Source of the DNA: Streptomyces sp. NBC_01235
Lineage (GTDB): Bacteria; Actinomycetota; Actinomycetes; Streptomycetales; Streptomycetaceae
Assembly: GCF_035989285.1 (NCBI RefSeq)
Contig: NZ_CP108513.1
Coordinates: 5,146,001 to 5,210,000 of the forward strand
DNA length: 64,000 nt
Direction of reading: 5' to 3'
Below are positions 40,379-48,934 of the stretch, piece by piece (the first letter of the stretch is position 1; each line of letters opens with the position of its first letter). A model generated the notes under the pieces. It saw only the letters and a program-made list of their open reading frames with translations, searched no databases and was not told the origin of the DNA. A program made the position numbers and the translations under genes.

Positions 40379-41301
40379 GAAATCCTCCCTGACGGAAGCG
40401 AATGGGATGGGGTGTCGCACGCCGTCCGATAGGCGGCGCGGAGCTTGGTGCATGCGGCCTCCAACTGCCAGGCCTCGGTGTCGTCCAGCGGAGGCAGGCA
40501 CGGTACGGGACGACCTGCGGTGAACCGCAACGGAATTCCCAGCCATGCGCCCCGGTGGGACGCAGACAGCTCGGTCACTCCGTCCTCCATGCCGAGGGCG
40601 AGGCGCAACGCGGCCATCACGGCCCCGGCCGGTCCGCACCGCGTGCGACCGATGCCCGCACTGATCCGGCCGGGGCGAGTGGCGAGCTCATGCCGTACCT
40701 GCTGAAGGGGGACGGGAAGGGGCTGGCCGTTGACGGTGGTGGACGAGGCACACACCACGGCCGCCTCGCCGTGCTCCCCGATCACGTGGCCCCTCACCGC
40801 GTCCATCGGTACACCCAGCAGGCGAGCAAGGGTAAGCCGGTAGCGGGCCGTGTCGAGACCGGAGCCGATGCCGAACACCCGCGTGCATCCAGAGGTCTCC
40901 GCGAACAACCGCGTCATGAGGTCCACGGGGTTGGTGACCATCAGCACCGTCCCCGCGCAGTCGCGGAGTTGCGCGGCGAGAGCGCCGATGACGGGCGCGT
41001 TGACCTGCGCCCCGCCCATACGTACGTCAGTGGCGCGATTGTTGGTGAAGTGGGCCCGGACTGCGATCACCACGGCGGAGCAGTGCCGCAGGTCGGCCAC
41101 CGCCACGGCACGCGTCTGCGTGGCGGAACCGATCGCCGCGCGCATGTCGTCCAGGTCGGCCGCCAACGCGGTGGCCTGCTCCGGCACACGGGAGGCGACG
41201 AGGAGACGGCCGCACAGCCCGGAGGCCACCAGCGCACCGCCCACGGACTGGCCGACCGCCCCCGTCCCGATCACGCCGACCGTCGGTCCCGGGGACGTCA
41301 T
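40375..41301 (-). CDS. Lactate/malate dehydrogenase family protein
   Basis: 308 residues, LDH/MDH fold. NAD site VGVIGTGAVGQSVGGALV; NPVDLMTRL; substrate-binding Arg in GIGSGLDTARYRLTLARLLG; catalytic His in VIGEHGEAAVV. The usual active-site loop Arg region reads VRAHFTNNRATDVRMGG. Catalytic residues are present, so it should act on a 2-hydroxy acid, but sequence around them (CASSTTVNGQPLPV) is unlike housekeeping LDH. ATG overlaps the kinase stop by 4 bp. A secondary-metabolism-like role is suggested by the neighbours. Confidence 0.87.
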   Translation of the reverse strand: MTSPGPTVGVIGTGAVGQSVGGALVASGLCGRLLVASRVPEQATALAADLDDMRAAIGSATQTRAVAVADLRHCSAVVIAVRAHFTNNRATDVRMGGAQVNAPVIGALAAQLRDCAGTVLMVTNPVDLMTRLFAETSGCTRVFGIGSGLDTARYRLTLARLLGVPMDAVRGHVIGEHGEAAVVCASSTTVNGQPLPVPLQQVRHELATRPGRISAGIGRTRCGPAGAVMAALRLALGMEDGVTELSASHRGAWLGIPLRFTAGRPVPCLPPLDDTEAWQLEAACTKLRAAYRTACDTPSHSLPSGRIS

Positions 41302-42521
41302 GAGACAACCGCCAGGACACGGTCGAGTGCGCGGTCCCACACCTCGTACCCGGCAGCGCCGTCGGTGAGATCGACGCTGAGCGCATCCACGAAGGAGCAC
41401 ACCGGCACGGCCCGTTCGACGAGCGCAAGGCCCAGGCCGGGCAGCGGCAGCGCGGACGGCGCGGAGAGGTACGTGGTCACGATGTTGGTGGTGTCCATCA
41501 GCCACAGCGTCAGCAGCTCCCGCAGCCATGCGCGCCGTGTCTCCTCCGACACCCGCAGCGCACGGGTCTCCACGAAGGCACCCACGCCTTCCACGATCTG
41601 GCGGGCGGTCCCGGCATCGGGGCGGCGGGCGGCCAGAAACAGGACGGTGCGGCTGAGGAGCTTCGCCTCGTCGATCGTCGGGCTCGCACGCAGCAACCCG
41701 GGATCGAGCATGACCGGTCGTCCCTCGGGGCCGTCGGGGAAGACGACATGCTCGGGTTTCAGGTCCCCGTATGCAAGCGTCATGCCCTGCGCCGGGAGCA
41801 GTGACATCCGCAGCCGTCGCAGTCGCGCCACTGACCGGCGCACCAGCGCAACCGTCTCCTGACGCTGTCCTGGCGTCAGCCGTTCGGCGCCGAGTTGCGC
41901 CACGTACCCGGCACCCGACAGGCCGTTGAACTTGCAGAGGAACGTGTCGGCGATGCTGCGCTCGCCGATCACCGCAGCGGAATCCAGGCGACGGACGGCG
42001 TCAGGCCCATGCAACTCGCGCAGCTCGGCGAACGAACGGCTCAGCAGCTCGGCCGTATCGCCCGGCCTCACGAGCAACAGCTCCCCCAGCGTCGGGCCGG
42101 GCACAGGCTCGGTGAAGACGACGCCCAGCCGTATGCCGGCCAGGGCGCACACCTGGGGGCTCCCCGTGACGGCGAGGGCCCGGAGCTGGGCGGCCTCTCG
42201 CTGGAGCAGGCTGTCCGGCTGTGCCTCGTAGGCCTGCTGCGACTGACGTACGTGGGACCAGGGGCCGCATGCGCCACTCAGAAGGGACACGAGTGAAACA
42301 CCGAGGAACGAGCACTTTGCGTAGAGCGTGCGCTCACCCACGCGGGCACGGTGCACGTAACCGGTCACACCGGGCACATGGCCTTCCAGGCAGACGGATT
42401 CGCCGGGCCATATGTCAGCTGCGGCCCGATGAATGCGGGCGGCGGCGTGCACGAACACCTCCGCGACGGTGGGACGGGCCGGCTCGGGCTGAGCCGGGGC
42501 GGCAAAAGCGTTGATGGTCAC
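41298..42521 (-). CDS. APH-like (aminoglycoside phosphotransferase-fold) kinase
   Basis: 407 residues. Kinase-fold signs: LYAKCSFLG (nucleotide-site Lys), FTEPVPGPTLGELLL hinge, then catalytic loop LAYGDLKPEHVVF and metal Asp in PVMLDPGLL. The usual HGDxxxxN is YGDxxxxH, so the Mg-binding Asn is His, which weakens but does not exclude activity. GTG at 42521 after GAGGAGG. Overlaps the LDH-like gene by 4 bp. Likely phosphorylates a small molecule made or used by the operon (inference). Confidence 0.82.
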   Translation of the reverse strand: MTINAFAAPAQPEPARPTVAEVFVHAAARIHRAAADIWPGESVCLEGHVPGVTGYVHRARVGERTLYAKCSFLGVSLVSLLSGACGPWSHVRQSQQAYEAQPDSLLQREAAQLRALAVTGSPQVCALAGIRLGVVFTEPVPGPTLGELLLVRPGDTAELLSRSFAELRELHGPDAVRRLDSAAVIGERSIADTFLCKFNGLSGAGYVAQLGAERLTPGQRQETVALVRRSVARLRRLRMSLLPAQGMTLAYGDLKPEHVVFPDGPEGRPVMLDPGLLRASPTIDEAKLLSRTVLFLAARRPDAGTARQIVEGVGAFVETRALRVSEETRRAWLRELLTLWLMDTTNIVTTYLSAPSALPLPGLGLALVERAVPVCSFVDALSVDLTDGAAGYEVWDRALDRVLAVVS

Positions 42522-42550
42522 CAGCGCCTCCTCGGGCTGCTAAAGACGGG

Positions 42551-42925
42551 CTAACTGCTGGTCGCGAGCGCGATGGGCCGGCTGACGAGGGCGAGCAGGC
42601 TGGTCAGTGCCCGACAACCGAGTGCGAGGTCCTCCGCGCGAACAGCGGCCGAACGGTCTGTCCCGCCCGGTCCGTCGGCGAGGGTCCGGCGCGCTCGGAC
42701 GAGGAGCCAGCGCGCGGTCTCGCGGTCCGGGATGTCCTCGGCCATCTCGTTGACCGCCTTGTCCAGCTGGAAGATCAACAACTCGACGTGGCCACACAAC
42801 CGTTCGGTCACCTCGTCGACCGGGGCTCGCTCCGGAACCTGGCGCGGCAGGGTGCCGGTGAGCGCGAGGGCTTCCTCCCAGTCACGGCGGAACTCGTCGA
42901 CTGCGAGCGACCTGGAGTCAGTCAT
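42551..42925 (-). CDS. DUF6415-like small helical protein
   Basis: 124 residues, all-helical: EALALTGTLPRQVPERAPVDEVTERLCGHVELLIFQLDKAVNEMAEDIPDRETARWLLVRARRTLADGPG, then a second long helix. This matches the DUF6415 pattern found near natural-product and XRE-type genes in Streptomyces; function unknown. Its start overlaps the upstream gene by 8 bp; the kinase gene follows after 29 bp. Confidence 0.75.
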   Translation of the reverse strand: MTDSRSLAVDEFRRDWEEALALTGTLPRQVPERAPVDEVTERLCGHVELLIFQLDKAVNEMAEDIPDRETARWLLVRARRTLADGPGGTDRSAAVRAEDLALGCRALTSLLALVSRPIALATSS

Positions 42926-43445
42926 CTTTCGCCTCCGGCCCGTGGGTTCGGCGGAAGCGTCCGAGCTCCACCAAGTGCGCGACGGCGTCCGGCCGGCACA
43001 GGGCTTCCGGGAATGCAGGCACGACGCACCAGTACGAGCGGTTCTCCGGGCCTGTCACATCGACGCGCGGCACTCCGAGGAAATGGTCGTCGTCGAGGCA
43101 GTCGGTGCCGGGCATCCGCCAGTCACGGCACGTTCCCGGGGGAACGAGGCAGTAGTACCAGGCGGCGGTCTTGTCGACGAACACCGCACCGCCGTGCAGA
43201 GCGACGGCCAGGTAGTGGCCGACGAGCACGGGGCGCTCGCTGCGGGCGGCGGCGAACACGATGTCGGCAGGAAGTCGGATGGCGGCGAAGACACGGCCGC
43301 AGCGCAGCAGGGCGACCTTCCTCGTCTCCCACTCCGCCCTCGCCGAGTCGACGTCGTCGGCGGCACGCAGGAGCCACGTCGCGACGGAGCGCGCCGTCTC
43401 CGGTCCGGACGCCGTCGGACTGTGAACATGCAGAACAGAGCGCAT
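42918..43445 (-). CDS. Hypothetical protein, first gene of HprK/LDH operon
   Basis: 175 residues from ATG 43445 (GGGAGG 8 bp upstream; ATG 43451 is too close). Alpha/beta protein with VATWLLRAADDVDSARAEWETRKVALLRCGRVFAAIRLPADIVFAAA, VLVGHYLAVALHGGAVFVDKTAAWYYCLVPPGTCRDW and DDHFLGVPRVDVTGPENRSYWCVVP. The region resembles the bifunctional primase-polymerase-like fragment often seen next to XRE genes in Streptomyces, but catalytic residues are not evident. Function unknown. Confidence 0.78.
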   Translation of the reverse strand: MRSVLHVHSPTASGPETARSVATWLLRAADDVDSARAEWETRKVALLRCGRVFAAIRLPADIVFAAARSERPVLVGHYLAVALHGGAVFVDKTAAWYYCLVPPGTCRDWRMPGTDCLDDDHFLGVPRVDVTGPENRSYWCVVPAFPEALCRPDAVAHLVELGRFRRTHGPEAKDD

Positions 43446-43477
43446 CAGCATTTCCTCCCTATTGGGCTCGAAATGGG

Positions 43478-43499
43478 GATGCCACCAACGGTAGGCATC
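43478..43499. promoter_or_regulatory. Imperfect palindrome in divergent promoter region (a)
   Basis: GATGCCACC ... GGTAGGCATC: GATGCC (43478-43483) mirrors GGCATC (43494-43499) and ACC mirrors GGT, with one extra base. It lies 33 bp upstream of the minus-strand operon start at 43445. Candidate operator for the divergent XRE protein. Confidence 0.5.
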
Positions 43500-43531
43500 T
43501 GCACCGGCTCCCTGAAGTGACCGCGAGTACA

Positions 43532-43552
43532 GGTGGTTTGCTGTAGACCACC
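43532..43552. promoter_or_regulatory. Imperfect palindrome in divergent promoter region (b)
   Basis: GGTGGT (43532-43537) and ACCACC (43547-43552) around TTGCTGTAG, 16 bp upstream of the XRE gene. Likely an autoregulatory site or part of the -10 region. Confidence 0.45.
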
Positions 43553-43567
43553 GGGATTGGACCTCCC

Positions 43568-44683
43568 ATGCGGCCGAGGCCTCGGCAAACCCTGACCGCG
43601 AGTACGGGTACGACCCAACGACCCCGATCAGGCCTGATCAGCGGCTACGTCCTGCGGGTGATCCGCGAGCAGCGTGGCTGCACCCAGGAGGAGGCCGCCG
43701 CGTATCTGAAGGTGAGCCCGGACACGATCGCCGGCTGGGAGACCGCCAGGCGCCCGCTGACCGCGGTCCCTGTCGGACAGTTACTCGTCCACCGCCACCG
43801 GCTGATGCTCCTGGGCACACCACCGGCCCTTCTGCAGGGATTGGAGAGGGCGTTGGAGGCGGACGTCCTCCTCGCGAGTGTGCTCGACGAGGATGCTCCC
43901 GCCGACCGAAACCCCCTCGCCGCGATGGTGATGCAGCGCGAGCTCGCCGAGGTCCTGGTGTGGCCGCTCAACGGCATCCCGCCGCGCCCCGTCCGGGAGC
44001 TGCCGGCACCACCTCGCCCACGCCGTGGCCCGGCGCCGGCCGGACCGGAGTTGACCGCGGCCGAACGACGGTCCTTCTTCGGACAGATGCGTCGTACGGC
44101 CGAGCAGGCGCGCGACCCAGGTCAGTTCCTCCTCCGCCGCCAGGCTCTCTATCTCGCCGGGTACGACCAGGAGCCGGACACTGCCGACTGGCTCGCCCAC
44201 CAGCAACGCACCGAGCGGCCGGACGACTGGCTCACCCGCTGGCTCAACCACCGTTCCGTGGCCGCCGTCGCCGCCCGGCACGGCGACCGCGACCGCATGG
44301 GCCACTTCATCGACTCCGCTCTCCTGGAAGACGACGCCGGGGAGGCCGCCAACCTCGCGTACTGGGCGTACTGGGTCGGCGAGACATCGGCCCCGCAGCT
44401 CTCCGACGACTTCATCGCCGACGGTTCCCTCGGCCCGTGGCCCGGGCACAGGCTCCTCACCCACCTCGTCGACGGCCTGGTGCCCGAGCACGGTTACGTG
44501 GACCTCAACATCCACAGCCTGTGGGCTCTGCTCCAGGTCCGCCCCACACTGCTGCGCCCCGGTGAGGCGGCCCGCACGCTGTGCGAGCGGCTTACCGTGA
44601 GGTTGGATGGCGGAGACCTCTCGTCCCGTGGGCGGCGGGAGTTGGAAAGCATCCGGTACGCGATCCGCCTCGCCGAGGCGTGA
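43568..44683 (+). CDS. XRE-family regulator with large C-terminal domain
   Basis: 371 residues. Helix-turn-helix at ~22-80: SGYVLRVIREQRGCTQEEAAAYLKVSPDTIAGWETARRPL. The remaining ~290 residues are helical (RRTAEQARDPGQFLLRRQALYLAGYDQEPDTADWLAHQQRTERPDDWLTRWLNHRSVAAVAARHGDRD) and resemble the tetratricopeptide-like effector part of Streptomyces XRE proteins. ATG at 43568 with no ribosome-binding site, probably leaderless. Divergent from the HprK/LDH operon and followed by an HD-domain gene 13 bp later; likely controls both. Confidence 0.87.
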   Translation: MRPRPRQTLTASTGTTQRPRSGLISGYVLRVIREQRGCTQEEAAAYLKVSPDTIAGWETARRPLTAVPVGQLLVHRHRLMLLGTPPALLQGLERALEADVLLASVLDEDAPADRNPLAAMVMQRELAEVLVWPLNGIPPRPVRELPAPPRPRRGPAPAGPELTAAERRSFFGQMRRTAEQARDPGQFLLRRQALYLAGYDQEPDTADWLAHQQRTERPDDWLTRWLNHRSVAAVAARHGDRDRMGHFIDSALLEDDAGEAANLAYWAYWVGETSAPQLSDDFIADGSLGPWPGHRLLTHLVDGLVPEHGYVDLNIHSLWALLQVRPTLLRPGEAARTLCERLTVRLDGGDLSSRGRRELESIRYAIRLAEA

Positions 44684-44696
44684 GAGGAGCCCGAAG

Positions 44697-45284
44697 ATGT
44701 CGGCAGACGAGCTGACCGCGGTGGCGGACTTCCTGTTCGAGGCGGGGACGCTGAAGCGGCAGAAGCGCACCGGATGGTGGATGGCCGGAGTCCAGGACCC
44801 CGAGTCGGTCGCCGATCATTCATGGCGCACCGCCCTGCTCGCGTCGATCATCGCCAAGCTCGAAGGGGCCGACCCGGCGCAGGCGGCGTTCCTGGCGGTG
44901 TGGCACGACACTCAGGAAACGCGCACCGGCGACGTCAACTACCTGGGCAAGAAGTACTCCCAGGGCGAGGCCGATCCGCGCGACGTCACCGCCGACCAGG
45001 TGGCGGGCATGCCCGAGGTCGTGGCGGAGGCCGTGCGTGGCCTGGTCGCCGAGTACGAGGCGAAGGAGTCGCCCGAGGCGGTTTGCGCACGTGACGCCGA
45101 CAAGCTGGAGTGCCTGGTCCAGGGCGTCGAGTACAAGGCACAGGGCTACGCGCACGCTCAGCGGTGGATCGACAACAGCCGTGGCCGGCTGGTCACGAAG
45201 ACGGCGCAGGCCCTCGCGGACACGGTCCTGGAGCGGGACTCACTGGACTGGCTGCGCGCGGCACTCGGCGAGCGGCAGCGCTGA
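44697..45284 (+). CDS. HD-domain phosphohydrolase (YfbR/HD_3 type)
   Basis: 195 residues. HD motif set: VADHSWRTALLASIIAKLEGADPAQAAFLAVWHDTQETRTGD gives His, then HD, and a later Asp in ARDADKLECLVQGVEYKAQGYAHA. This is the 5'-deoxynucleotidase/HD_3 type that hydrolyses nucleoside monophosphates or related phosphates. GAGGAG precedes ATG 44697. In operon with the XRE gene; with two kinases on the other strand, it may balance a phosphorylated metabolite (inference). Confidence 0.88.
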   Translation: MSADELTAVADFLFEAGTLKRQKRTGWWMAGVQDPESVADHSWRTALLASIIAKLEGADPAQAAFLAVWHDTQETRTGDVNYLGKKYSQGEADPRDVTADQVAGMPEVVAEAVRGLVAEYEAKESPEAVCARDADKLECLVQGVEYKAQGYAHAQRWIDNSRGRLVTKTAQALADTVLERDSLDWLRAALGERQR

Positions 45285-45319
45285 CCGGGGCGTGCCTGCA
45301 CACGTTCGCCTCGGGTGGG

Positions 45320-46918
45320 TCACCCCGGGTGGACCAGGATGCGGCCCTCCACCGTTCCGATGAGGAGTTCGCCGTTCGGGGTGGTGGTCAGGCAGGTCGG
45401 GGTGAAGGTGTGGGTGCCGGTGGCGACGGGAGTCCGGCGGACGATCGTGCCGTCGGCCGCCCGTAGGACAAGGTGTTGGTTGTCGTCGGGTCGGCCCGCC
45501 GTCACGGCGTGGACGAGGCCGCCGTGGGTGTCGAGGCCCGTGACCTTCGCGTCGAAGCGGTGTGCCCAGACCACCTCGCCGCCGGGAAAGGCGCGGCGGA
45601 GCAGGAAGCCGCCCGTGCCGTCGGTGGTGGCGTGCACGAGCCCCGGGCGCGCGTCGCCCTCGACGTAGACGGCGGGCCCGCTCCGCAGATGGCGGCCGAC
45701 GGGTCCGGTACCGCCGCCCTCGCCCCACGCATACGGGAACAGCCGCTCGACCCCGTCGGGTGTGGCTCTGACGACCCACTTCTCCAGCAGCTCCGTAGGC
45801 GTGTCCGCGTCTCCGACGCCTTGCAGGAACAGCAGATGCGGCGAGCGGCGCACCTGGAAGTCGTACGAGCTGTCGCTCTCCCCGAGCGCGAGGGCCGCCA
45901 GCTGCCGTCCCGACGGCGTGAGAACGACGCTCTCGTACGGTGGCCATCGCGGGCCCGGGAACAGTTCGCGTGAGTCGCGGGCCGCCCAGGTGCCGTCCGT
46001 GCGGGAGGCGAGGGCGACGGGGAAGCCGAGCCTGTGCTCGGCGAGTTGGGTGCCGTCGGTGAGCGAGAAGCGGCGCAGCAGCGTGCGGCGGTCGGCGCTG
46101 TCGCCCTCCAGGACCGGCAGCCAGGCGGTCTCCTCGTCCGGGGTCACGTACAGCCGGCCACCGGAGCGCCGGCAGCGGTCCTCGGGCTCCGGCACGGTCC
46201 ACAGCAGGGTGCCGTCGGGCGCGTGGCACTCCAGCAGCGGGCCGGCCTGCGGGACGACGAGCATCCGCCCGTCGCGCAGCGCCTCGACGACGGCCACACC
46301 GCTGCGCCGGGTCCAAGTGCGGCCGTGTTCGGCGGCGAGGGCGGCGAGGTACTTCTGGGGCTCCGTGATGTCGGGTCCCTTGACGCGATACCAGTCGACG
46401 TCGACGCAGACGCGTTCCGCGCGGAGCAGTTCCTCGAACGACACGGCGTCCAGGCCCAGCCAGTCCTCCCCGTACTCCTGATGGACGACGCACCGCGTGT
46501 AGGCCTCCCGGCCGAGGTCCTCGTAGTCGACGACCGGCGCGGCGAACGTCACCTCCAGCCGGTGCGCGTCGAGCCAGCGGAGGCTGGTGACGCCGACGTC
46601 GTGGAACGCGACGTCCACGCGCCGCCGTGCCTCGGGCTCGTAGAGGTGCAGGGTGCCCCGGCGTTCGAACTCGTCGCCGTCCTCGGTGCCGACGGCCAGG
46701 ACGGGAAGGGCCGGATGGAAGACCAGCCCTTCGATCCCGTGGCCCAGCACGACCTGGTCCCACAGCGCGAGGTCGCTCGTCCGGTACACGGCGATACGAC
46801 CGCTGTCGCCCCGTCCGGTGGCGTAACAACTCACGGCGACCCAATGACCGTCGGCACTCACATCGGTCGTGAAGGGGTGACCGACCTCGGGGAAGGGGTC
46901 GTCGGGGATGAGGCGCAT
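45320..46918 (-). CDS. Beta-propeller (WD40-like) hypothetical protein
   Basis: 532 residues, soluble, no signal peptide. The sequence alternates blade-like strands: HWVAVSCYATGRGDSGRIAVYRTSDLALWDQVVLGHGIEGLVFHPALPVLAVGTEDGDEF, VTSLRWLDAHRLEVTF, DGRMLVVPQAGPLLECHAPDGTLLWTVPEP, VVLTPSGRQLAALALG and GELLIGTVEGRILVHPG. Pattern of an intracellular 7-bladed propeller; ligand unknown. Convergent with the HD gene at 35 bp. ATG at 46918. Confidence 0.75.
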   Translation of the reverse strand: MRLIPDDPFPEVGHPFTTDVSADGHWVAVSCYATGRGDSGRIAVYRTSDLALWDQVVLGHGIEGLVFHPALPVLAVGTEDGDEFERRGTLHLYEPEARRRVDVAFHDVGVTSLRWLDAHRLEVTFAAPVVDYEDLGREAYTRCVVHQEYGEDWLGLDAVSFEELLRAERVCVDVDWYRVKGPDITEPQKYLAALAAEHGRTWTRRSGVAVVEALRDGRMLVVPQAGPLLECHAPDGTLLWTVPEPEDRCRRSGGRLYVTPDEETAWLPVLEGDSADRRTLLRRFSLTDGTQLAEHRLGFPVALASRTDGTWAARDSRELFPGPRWPPYESVVLTPSGRQLAALALGESDSSYDFQVRRSPHLLFLQGVGDADTPTELLEKWVVRATPDGVERLFPYAWGEGGGTGPVGRHLRSGPAVYVEGDARPGLVHATTDGTGGFLLRRAFPGGEVVWAHRFDAKVTGLDTHGGLVHAVTAGRPDDNQHLVLRAADGTIVRRTPVATGTHTFTPTCLTTTPNGELLIGTVEGRILVHPG

Positions 46919-46978
46919 GGGAGATGAGAGTAGTCAGCGGCCGGGCGGCAACCTTTTCGGGTTCGGCGGCCACTGACG

Positions 46979-47012
46979 AGTCGGAAGCCTCCGTCTCCGA
47001 GGGCTTCCGACT
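46979..47012. terminator. Hairpin in propeller/expansin intergenic region
   Basis: AGTCGGAAGCC (46979-46989) pairs perfectly with GGCTTCCGACT (47002-47012), 12-nt loop, in the divergent gap between the propeller gene and the expansin gene. Because both genes point away, it cannot be an ordinary terminator; an mRNA leader structure of the expansin gene is possible. Confidence 0.45.
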
Positions 47013-47080
47013 TCGGGAGTCCCCTCTCCGGGAGTCTCGTTTGCCGGACGTGCTCCGCCGAACCGCGTAAGGATTCATCC

Positions 47081-48061
47081 GTGGCATCCTCTTCGCACCG
47101 CCGATCCCGCCGCCCCGAGAGGCGCACGGGCCGCGTCCCCCTGGTGACCGTGGTCGCCGTGGCGGCCGTCGCGCTCGTCGTGTCCCTGGTCGTGGCCTTC
47201 CGCCCCGACGGCGGGGGCGACGACGCGGCGCAGGCGGTCAGGCCGGTGGCCGGCGCCCAGGTGAGCGGATCGCCGACGGCGACTCCGACGGCAACGGCGA
47301 CAGCGGCATCCGCGTCGCCGAAGCCCTCCACGGCGTCCGGGACTCCGAGCCCGACGGCCAGTGCGACGACCGCTCCCTCGGCCTCCCCGTCCGAGCCGCC
47401 CTCGACCAAGCCCGTCGCCCGGACGGCGTCCGGCACGGCACCGCGGGCCGGACGGATCCGGCCCGGCACCAGCTACCAGGGGATCGCCACCTCCTACGAC
47501 GTCGGAAACGGCGACGGCGCCTGCTCCTACGGCCCGACCTCCGACGTCATGACCGCGGCGATGAACACGGCGGACTACGAGACGTCGAAGGCGTGCGGCG
47601 CGTATGTCCGGGTTCGTGCGGCGGGCGGGACATCCGTCACGGTGCGGATCACCAACGAGTGCCCGGCGCCCTGCCAGGCCGGCCAACTCGACCTGAGTCA
47701 GCAGGCGTTCGCCAAGCTCGCGCCTCTCTCGGCGGGCCGGATCCCGATCACGTGGAGTCTGCTGAGCCCGGCCACGTCCGACACGATCTCGATCCGCTAC
47801 AAGACCGGCTCCACCCAGTACTGGTGCGGCATCCAGGCGATCGGCCACCGCAATCCGCTGGCCCGCCTGGAGGTCCGCGCGAACGGTTCCTGGGTCGCGC
47901 TGCCCCGCACCGGGTACAACTACTTCCTCTCCGAGCAGGGCAGCGGGTGCGGCGGCGCGATCAGGCTCACCGACATCTACGGGGAGCGGCTGACGGTCGA
48001 GGGGATCGCCGTCCGACCGGAGGCCGTACAGGCGACCGGCGCGCAGTTCGCTCAGCACTAG
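47081..48061 (+). CDS. Expansin-like cellulose-binding protein
   Basis: 326 residues. N-terminal membrane signal VPLVTVVAVAAVALVVSLVVAF, then a Thr/Ser/Pro/Ala linker. Residues ~130-225 form the double-psi barrel domain: YQGIATSYDVGNGDGACSYGPTSDVMTAAMNTADYETSKACGAYVRVRAAGG and ITNECPAPCQAGQLDLSQQAFAKLA. The Asp of LDLS corresponds to the key expansin residue. The last ~90 residues form the CBM63-like sheet (IQAIGHRNPLARLEVRANGSWVALPRTGYNYFL). Non-hydrolytic loosening of cellulose. GTG start. Confidence 0.92.
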   Translation: MASSSHRRSRRPERRTGRVPLVTVVAVAAVALVVSLVVAFRPDGGGDDAAQAVRPVAGAQVSGSPTATPTATATAASASPKPSTASGTPSPTASATTAPSASPSEPPSTKPVARTASGTAPRAGRIRPGTSYQGIATSYDVGNGDGACSYGPTSDVMTAAMNTADYETSKACGAYVRVRAAGGTSVTVRITNECPAPCQAGQLDLSQQAFAKLAPLSAGRIPITWSLLSPATSDTISIRYKTGSTQYWCGIQAIGHRNPLARLEVRANGSWVALPRTGYNYFLSEQGSGCGGAIRLTDIYGERLTVEGIAVRPEAVQATGAQFAQH

Positions 48062-48232
48062 GACGCACCGCGTACGGGTCGCGTCGGCGTCATACCGGCG
48101 CGACAATGATGTGGCGGGCCGCACCAGCCATACGGTTCAGGTGGGCCTGCGGCGCGACGTCTCGTCCTTCCTGGTCCCTCATCGTCCGTCTGACCTGCCT
48201 TGGGAACGCAGCGGACGGTTGGAGGTTCAGCG

Positions 48233-48883
48233 ATGCACGACTGGCCACCCACCTCCCTGCCAGAGGACATGGTGCTGATCTGCACGGATCCGCAGAGCGC
48301 CGTCGTCAAGCGCCTCCGGCTCAACGCGCGGGTCCTCGCCGGCGCGGTGCTGCTCGAACTCCTGCTGCACAGCGCGATCACCGTGGACGCGAAGCAGATC
48401 ACCGGAGTTCGGCCGCTGACGCTGGGTGATCCGTTCGCGGAACGCATCCTGGCCGAGATCAACTCCACGCGGCCGAGCCGCTCGTCGCTTCGACTGTCAC
48501 GCTGGGTGGACAAGGCTTCCAGGAAAGTCGACCGGGCCTACCTCGACAGGCTCGCGGCACGGGGCCTGCTGTACCCCCAGCGCCGGCGCATGTGGGGGAT
48601 CTTCCCGTCGACCAAGTGGACCGCGGTGAATCCCGGCTGGTTCCTCCATCTGGCGGCGCGCGTCGACCATGCCGTGCGGCCGGAGGCGTACGGCCCGCCT
48701 GGTACCAGCGATCTGTATCTCACGGCCCTGGTCGGCGTCTTCGGCCTGGATCGGCGCCTGTATCCCGGCCGGGGCAACCGTCACCTGCGCCGCCGGATCA
48801 GCGATCTCGGCCGCGCCAACCCGGTCGTCAACGCCGTCCAGCAGGTGCTGGCGGCGGACGCCAGAAGGCGCTCCGACGACTGA
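48233..48883 (+). CDS. GPP34/GOLPH3-family protein
   Basis: 216 residues from ATG 48233 (GGAGG 7 bp upstream). Typical GPP34 pattern: LPEDMVLICTDPQSAVVKRLRLNARVLAGAVLLELLLHSAIT, DPFAERILAEINSTRPSRSSLRLSRWVDKASRKVDRAYLDRLAARGLLY, LHLAARVDHAVRPEAYGPPGTSDLYLTALVGVFGLDRRLYPG. Streptomyces encodes many copies; they are thought to bind phosphoinositide-like or membrane phosphates, function unproven. Confidence 0.92.
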   Translation: MHDWPPTSLPEDMVLICTDPQSAVVKRLRLNARVLAGAVLLELLLHSAITVDAKQITGVRPLTLGDPFAERILAEINSTRPSRSSLRLSRWVDKASRKVDRAYLDRLAARGLLYPQRRRMWGIFPSTKWTAVNPGWFLHLAARVDHAVRPEAYGPPGTSDLYLTALVGVFGLDRRLYPGRGNRHLRRRISDLGRANPVVNAVQQVLAADARRRSDD

Positions 48884-48934
48884 GCGACGCGGCCGGCTGG
48901 GCTCCGGCCGCCGCCCACGCCGGATACTCGCAGC

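Noticed and set aside
39248..45284. Lasso- or lanthipeptide biosynthetic cluster because of the HprK-like kinase
   Set aside because: No cyclase, protease, ABC transporter or precursor reading frame in or near the operon.
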